Shown here: piece after piece, positions 61,798 through 64,000 of the stretch
Numbering within the stretch: the first letter of the stretch is position 1
Layout of the letters: each line of letters starts with the position of its first letter
DNA from: Planctomycetota bacterium
GTDB taxonomy: Bacteria > Planctomycetota > B15-G4 > JADJEK01
DNA: 64,000 nucleotides
Direction: 5' to 3'
NCBI GenBank assembly: GCA_016709145.1
Contig: JADJEK010000001.1
Span: 372,001 to 436,000, forward strand
Translations under genes and position numbers: made by a program
Notes under the pieces: generated by a model
The model's database searches: none
Seen by the model: the letters and a program-made list of their open reading frames with translations, nothing else
Told to the model about the DNA's origin: nothing

Positions 61798-62835
61798 TCA
61801 ACGCGCGAGCACGCGCGTCACGACTGCGTCGAACTCGTCGCGCGACGCACACAGCACGGCGGCGTCGAACAGCTCGTCGAGCATCGCGAGTTCGGAGACC
61901 TTCGAGAGCGTGGCAGCAAGTGCCGCGTCCTGCGGCGCCGAATCGCCGAAGCGCTTGACGACGGCTCGTCGCACGCGGTCACGCGCCTCCTCGACGCGTC
62001 CTTCGAAGTGCCCTTCGACGCGCCCCTCGACACGCCCCTCGAGACGACCTTCCACGCGCCCTTCTCCTCGCCCCTCCTCTTTGGCACGCAGCTCCATCGG
62101 CGACAGGATCAAGCCCACGGGTCCCTCCAACGATCGAACGCTTGCGTCGAACTTGCGCTCGAGATTCTCCGGTAGCCGCATCAGCGCTGTCAACAGGCGG
62201 TACAGCGCTCGCTTGTTCTTGCGACTGAAGCGCGTCTCGAGCAGCAGCAACCGCGCCAACCGCGTCTTCTCGACGAGGCGCGCCTCGAGCTGCGCGCGCG
62301 TGCGCCGCGTGCGCAAGTCGATCGCGACCAACCATGCGAACGGATTCGCCGAGCGCTCGAGGGCGTCGATCTTCGGCTCGAGGTCCAGCAGCTTCACCGT
62401 CGCGAACTCGAAGCGCATCCGCGTCCCTGAGATTCCCGTGTCGTAGGCGCTCGGACGCCACTTCGGATCGTCGTCGGCCAGCACCGCCAGAGAGAACGCG
62501 GCCTCGCCGAAGCGATCCAAGATCCTCGACCAGTACGTGAACATCCGCAATTCGAACGACCGGTCGCGCGTGCCTTGGATCTCGACGTGGATCAGCAGCA
62601 CTGACATCGAGCCGTTGAGACAACGCACCTGCACCAACTTGTCGACATAGCGCCGACCCGCGACCGAGTCCGGGCTCAGCGCCGCCAGTTCCTTGTCGAG
62701 CGGCTCGATCCCAGCCTTCCAGTCGATCGCGGCCTCGACCACCGGCGCGGCGAACGCGAGCAGCGGTCGCACGTACAGGTCGAGTGCGGCTTTCCAGAAG
62801 CCATCGAAGTCGACAGCGCGTTCATCCGGTTCCAT
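61798..62835 (-). CDS. Rpn/YhgA-type PD-(D/E)XK nuclease
   Basis: 345 aa intact copy. N-terminal FDGFWKAALDLYVRPLLAFA and EAAIDWKAGIEPLDKEL supply an Asp; SVLLIHVEIQGTRD gives the E-x-Q of the PD-(D/E)XK fold. The C-terminal half is helical (LLETRFSRKNKRALYRLLTA) and leads to EEGRGEGRVEGRLEGRVEGR, a run of imperfect EGR repeats, and a DUF4351-like end (LATLSKVSELAMLDELFDAA). Rpn proteins nick or cut DNA and promote RecA-independent recombination; many are phase-variable through this type of repeat. Followed on the same strand by its own frameshifted copy. Confidence 0.85.
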   Translation of the reverse strand: MEPDERAVDFDGFWKAALDLYVRPLLAFAAPVVEAAIDWKAGIEPLDKELAALSPDSVAGRRYVDKLVQVRCLNGSMSVLLIHVEIQGTRDRSFELRMFTYWSRILDRFGEAAFSLAVLADDDPKWRPSAYDTGISGTRMRFEFATVKLLDLEPKIDALERSANPFAWLVAIDLRTRRTRAQLEARLVEKTRLARLLLLETRFSRKNKRALYRLLTALMRLPENLERKFDASVRSLEGPVGLILSPMELRAKEEGRGEGRVEGRLEGRVEGRVEGHFEGRVEEARDRVRRAVVKRFGDSAPQDAALAATLSKVSELAMLDELFDAAVLCASRDEFDAVVTRVLAR

Positions 62836-62879
62836 GCCGGAGTGAACGCGCGCGTGGACGCCGGGTTACCGCGGGGATT

Positions 62880-63929
62880 TCACCCGTCGCCGCGCGCGGC
62901 CTCCGACGACGGGTTCGGCGCAGGCGGCAGCACCGGCACTTCGGCGACGTCCGTGCGGCCGATCAAGACTCGCACGGTCGTCTGCGGCACCGGCGTGATC
63001 GTCAGTGGCAGCACCGCATCGGTCACTTCGCGCGGCACCGTGTAGAGCACGCGCAGGCCTGGCTCGAACCACGACTCGCGCCACGTGTCGACCATCGCCT
63101 GCGCCTCGTCTTCACGCAGGCCCTGTCCGCGCAGGATCTTCTTCAGATCGTCGAGCCACAGCTCTGGCCCGAACTGGAGCTGCGCGCGGCCGAACGCGAA
63201 CTCTTCGTTCGGATCGAGGGTGCAGTGGATGTCGTACGCGAGCCCACGCTCGTCGCGCTCGAACAGCATCACCTGGTCGATGCGCTGCGCGCCGCGATTA
63301 CGGACCTTCACCGTGCCGCCCTCGGCGACGACGAACAACGGCGTCGGGAACGACCCCGTGCCGCGATAGAACAGGAACTTCTCCGACTCGTCGATTCCCG
63401 CCCACGTCGTCACGGTGAGCACGGCCGCGTCGACACCGCGCGCGCAGTAGTACGGCGCGCCGGAAAGCGACGTCCACAGCCGCGCGTTCGACGTCGCCAG
63501 CGGTTCGGCGCGGATCCCCTTCCAGATCAAGCGGTCTTCGGGGCGCGTCCAGACGTTCGGCAACGCAGGGTCGAGCCCGAAGTCCGGATACCACTCCGTG
63601 ATCGTGTTGCCGGGGAACCGCACGTCGACATCGAGAACGACCGGATGCTCGGTGTGCACGTACAGCACCGGAGTCTCCATCCGGACCGTGCCGGTGGCCG
63701 CGACCTTGCGACGGCCAGCGTTCTCGTAGTGCACGAACGGTGGCAGCTCGAAGCGGTCCGGCGCGCGCTCGAAGACGATCTCCTCGCCCCTCACGTCGAC
63801 GCGCGTCGTGAACGTGCCCCATTCGTGGACCGTGAAGGGTGGCGCAAGGGCGGGCTCGTCCCGCCCGACGGCTGCCATCGATCCACCGACCAGGATCGCG
63901 ACGAGCAGGGAACCAAGGATCGAGCGCAT
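62880..63929 (-). CDS. secreted VHEWGTFT-type protein of unknown function
   Basis: 349 aa. Signal peptide MRSILGSLLVAILVGGSMAA is followed by PPFTVHEWGTFTTRVDVRGE, the conserved opening of a secreted family common in planctomycetes and myxobacteria. Other conserved-looking stretches are METPVLYVHTEHPVVLDVDV, ITEWYPDFG, LFYRGTGSFPTPLFVVAEGG and YDIHCTLDPNEEFAFGRAQL. It is mainly beta-rich with a helical insert near residue 260 (LRGQGLREDEAQAMVDTWRE). No catalytic motif is recognised. The remaining 71 bp to the window edge contain no supported gene. Confidence 0.75.
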   Translation of the reverse strand: MRSILGSLLVAILVGGSMAAVGRDEPALAPPFTVHEWGTFTTRVDVRGEEIVFERAPDRFELPPFVHYENAGRRKVAATGTVRMETPVLYVHTEHPVVLDVDVRFPGNTITEWYPDFGLDPALPNVWTRPEDRLIWKGIRAEPLATSNARLWTSLSGAPYYCARGVDAAVLTVTTWAGIDESEKFLFYRGTGSFPTPLFVVAEGGTVKVRNRGAQRIDQVMLFERDERGLAYDIHCTLDPNEEFAFGRAQLQFGPELWLDDLKKILRGQGLREDEAQAMVDTWRESWFEPGLRVLYTVPREVTDAVLPLTITPVPQTTVRVLIGRTDVAEVPVLPPAPNPSSEAARGDG

Positions 63930-64000
63930 GGCGGAGTCTCCGGCGAGCGCGCCCCATCGCGTGCTCCGACCACGTCCGTGGAGCGAGGGCTCTCGATCAC

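Larger units (their letters stand above)
60698..62876. repeat. direct tandem duplication of about 1.1 kb
   Basis: The units 60698-61740 and 61798-62876 are nearly identical, including the 5' flank (GTGAACGCGCGCGTGGACGC and onward to CCGGGTTACCGCG). Differences cluster in the sequence encoding residues 72-80 and 118-130, in the 36-bp EGR-repeat expansion, and in the one-base insertion near 61021. Confidence 0.85.

Noticed and set aside
61990..62080. CRISPR-like or minisatellite array
   Set aside because: The 12-bp steps are in-frame EGR codons inside a nuclease gene, with no spacers.

Overview
The window is a high-GC, gene-dense bacterial chromosome segment that most resembles a member of the Planctomycetota. 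The evidence is a translationally coupled DUF1800/DUF1501 pair, a DUF2961 protein, a secreted terpene-cyclase-repeat protein, a VHEWGTFT-type secreted protein, and many single-copy secreted or lipoprotein genes with unusual domain fusions. The class within the phylum cannot be resolved from this sequence. No rRNA, tRNA or CRISPR array was seen.

Layout. 1-6.4 kb (minus): an AddAB-type helicase-nuclease pair; the helicase runs off the left edge. 6.4-8.9 kb (plus): a secreted DUF2961 protein interrupted by one frameshift. 8.9-10.3 kb (minus): a lower-GC gene with two TIR/deoxyribosyltransferase-like domains and a membrane anchor. 10.5-24 kb: housekeeping and envelope genes, namely SnoaL-like lipoprotein, alkaline-phosphatase-fold phosphodiesterase, VOC protein, DUF1080-like lipoprotein, three-subunit proton-translocating transhydrogenase (pntA1-pntA2-pntB), Rieske ferredoxin, GNAT, RMD1/DUF155 protein, 4-alpha-glucanotransferase, DUF2959 lipoprotein, M28 peptidase and terpene-cyclase-repeat protein. 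24-34.4 kb: metallophosphoesterase, S41 peptidase, two paralogous small secreted proteins flanking a modular repeat, DUF1501/DUF1800, and a secreted caspase-like protein. 34.4-42.1 kb: SEC-C protein, a zinc-ribbon/protease-like/TPR/retropepsin fusion, a second inverted copy of the repeat, EVE protein, LhgO, an Ldh-family dehydrogenase and an FG-GAP protein. 42.2-47.2 kb (plus): a tightly overlapping six-gene operon for oxidative, non-phosphorylated breakdown of a 6-deoxyhexose (L-fucose or L-rhamnose).

47.2-57.1 kb (minus) is the most interesting part: a diversity-generating retroelement (DGR). It has a DGR-type reverse transcriptase with YMDD, an HRDC-like accessory protein, a 134-bp template repeat (TR), and two formylglycine-enzyme/C-type-lectin-fold target genes whose 3' ends are 134-bp variable repeats (VR1, VR2). 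VR1 differs from TR at 11 positions, 10 of them adenines of the coding-sense TR. VR2 differs at 19 positions, all adenines. Both targets lie next to, and one overlaps, large signalling proteins: LRR-Roc-COR-TIR on one side and an N-terminal nucleotide-sensor-like plus multi-TM protein on the other. I infer a hypervariable-sensor/effector (conflict or self-recognition) operon.

57.1-64 kb (minus): a decayed GIY-YIG gene, a secreted beta-propeller protein, two coupled membrane proteins, a tandem duplication of an Rpn/YhgA-type nuclease gene (one copy frameshifted), and a secreted VHEWGTFT protein at the right edge.
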